From Nothophaeocryptopus gaeumannii (lineage: Eukaryota; Ascomycota; Dothideomycetes; Mycosphaerellales; Mycosphaerellaceae), in assembly GCA_031771865.1 (NCBI GenBank), contig JASISA010000041.1:2480001-2544000 (forward strand): a stretch of 64,000 nt of DNA, given 5' to 3'. Within the stretch, counting starts at the first letter, position 1. Each line of letters begins with the position of its first letter. Made by a program: the position numbers and the translations under genes. The notes beneath the pieces were generated by a model, which saw nothing but the letters and a program-made list of their open reading frames with translations, was not told the origin of the DNA and made no database searches. Below are positions 63,951-64,000 of this stretch, in pieces.

Positions 63951-64000
63951 CTAGTTCGCGCGGATGACAAGCTTGCTCAAGAACTTGTTGCTCAGTGAGT
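63951..64000 (-). CDS. possible C-terminal end of a gene continuing beyond the window
   Basis: The minus strand is open from the right edge and ends SLSNKFLSKLVIRAN followed by TAG at 63953..63951. The composition looks like a protein tail, but only about 15 residues are visible, so it cannot be assigned and may be chance. Confidence 0.25.
   Translation of the reverse strand, partial: SLSNKFLSKLVIRAN

Overview
The window looks like nuclear DNA of a filamentous ascomycete, most likely a Dothideomycete (inference). Genes are compact and on both strands, with short GT-AG introns (mostly 40-140 bp). The families are typical of such fungi: Zn2Cys6 regulator, LaeA-like methyltransferase, GPI-type GH76, S10 carboxypeptidase, F-box proteins, polyubiquitin with an N-terminal intron. 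I see no rRNA, tRNA or CRISPR. All exon structures below were read by eye from splice signals and frame continuity.

Layout. 1-9.7 kb: a MYST histone acetyltransferase with a PHD finger (5' end outside the window), a secreted serine carboxypeptidase, an R3H/RRM-like/C2H2 protein and a small C2H2 protein. 9.9-15.3 kb: two cell-surface genes on the minus strand, a repeat-rich wall-type protein and a GH76 (Dfg5-like) mannanase, separated by a recent 311-bp tandem duplication upstream of the first. 16.8-27.1 kb: an extended SDR, a broken MFS transporter, then a set of four genes suggestive of aromatic ring cleavage: extradiol-type dioxygenase, phenol-hydroxylase-type FAD monooxygenase, Zn2Cys6 regulator and FAH-family hydrolase. 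28.5-30.3 kb: an F-box/beta-propeller protein.

30.6-35.5 kb is a decayed, accessory-looking segment: two broken copies of a plant-type [2Fe-2S] domain, an AT-rich repeat island, and three tandem relatives of a protein with a C-x4-C-x10-C-x-C motif and a J-domain-like HPD segment, one of them riddled with stops. 35.8-50.6 kb is mostly conserved: F-box protein, cytochrome c peroxidase, P450 (with telomere-like repeats in an intron), LaeA-like methyltransferase, polyubiquitin, BRAP2-type RING E3 and a small conserved protein. 50.6-55.1 kb is sparse, holding an intron-split Dabb-domain gene and then a 3.3-kb gene-poor stretch before a small dsRBD-like gene. 56.5-59.2 kb is a complete GH3 beta-glucosidase gene interrupted only by one in-frame TAG just before its catalytic aspartate. 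61.4-62.9 kb is an HxxxD-type acyltransferase.

How genes may work together: the 19.4-27.1 kb genes could hydroxylate an aromatic, cleave the ring in the meta position and process the product under a local regulator (inference). The surface and secreted enzymes (S10 peptidase, GH76, wall protein, GH3) fit a saprobic or plant-associated fungus. The strongest candidates for something new are the putative meta-cleavage cluster, the R3H/RRM/C2H2 architecture, the C4-HPD tandem family and the single-stop GH3.
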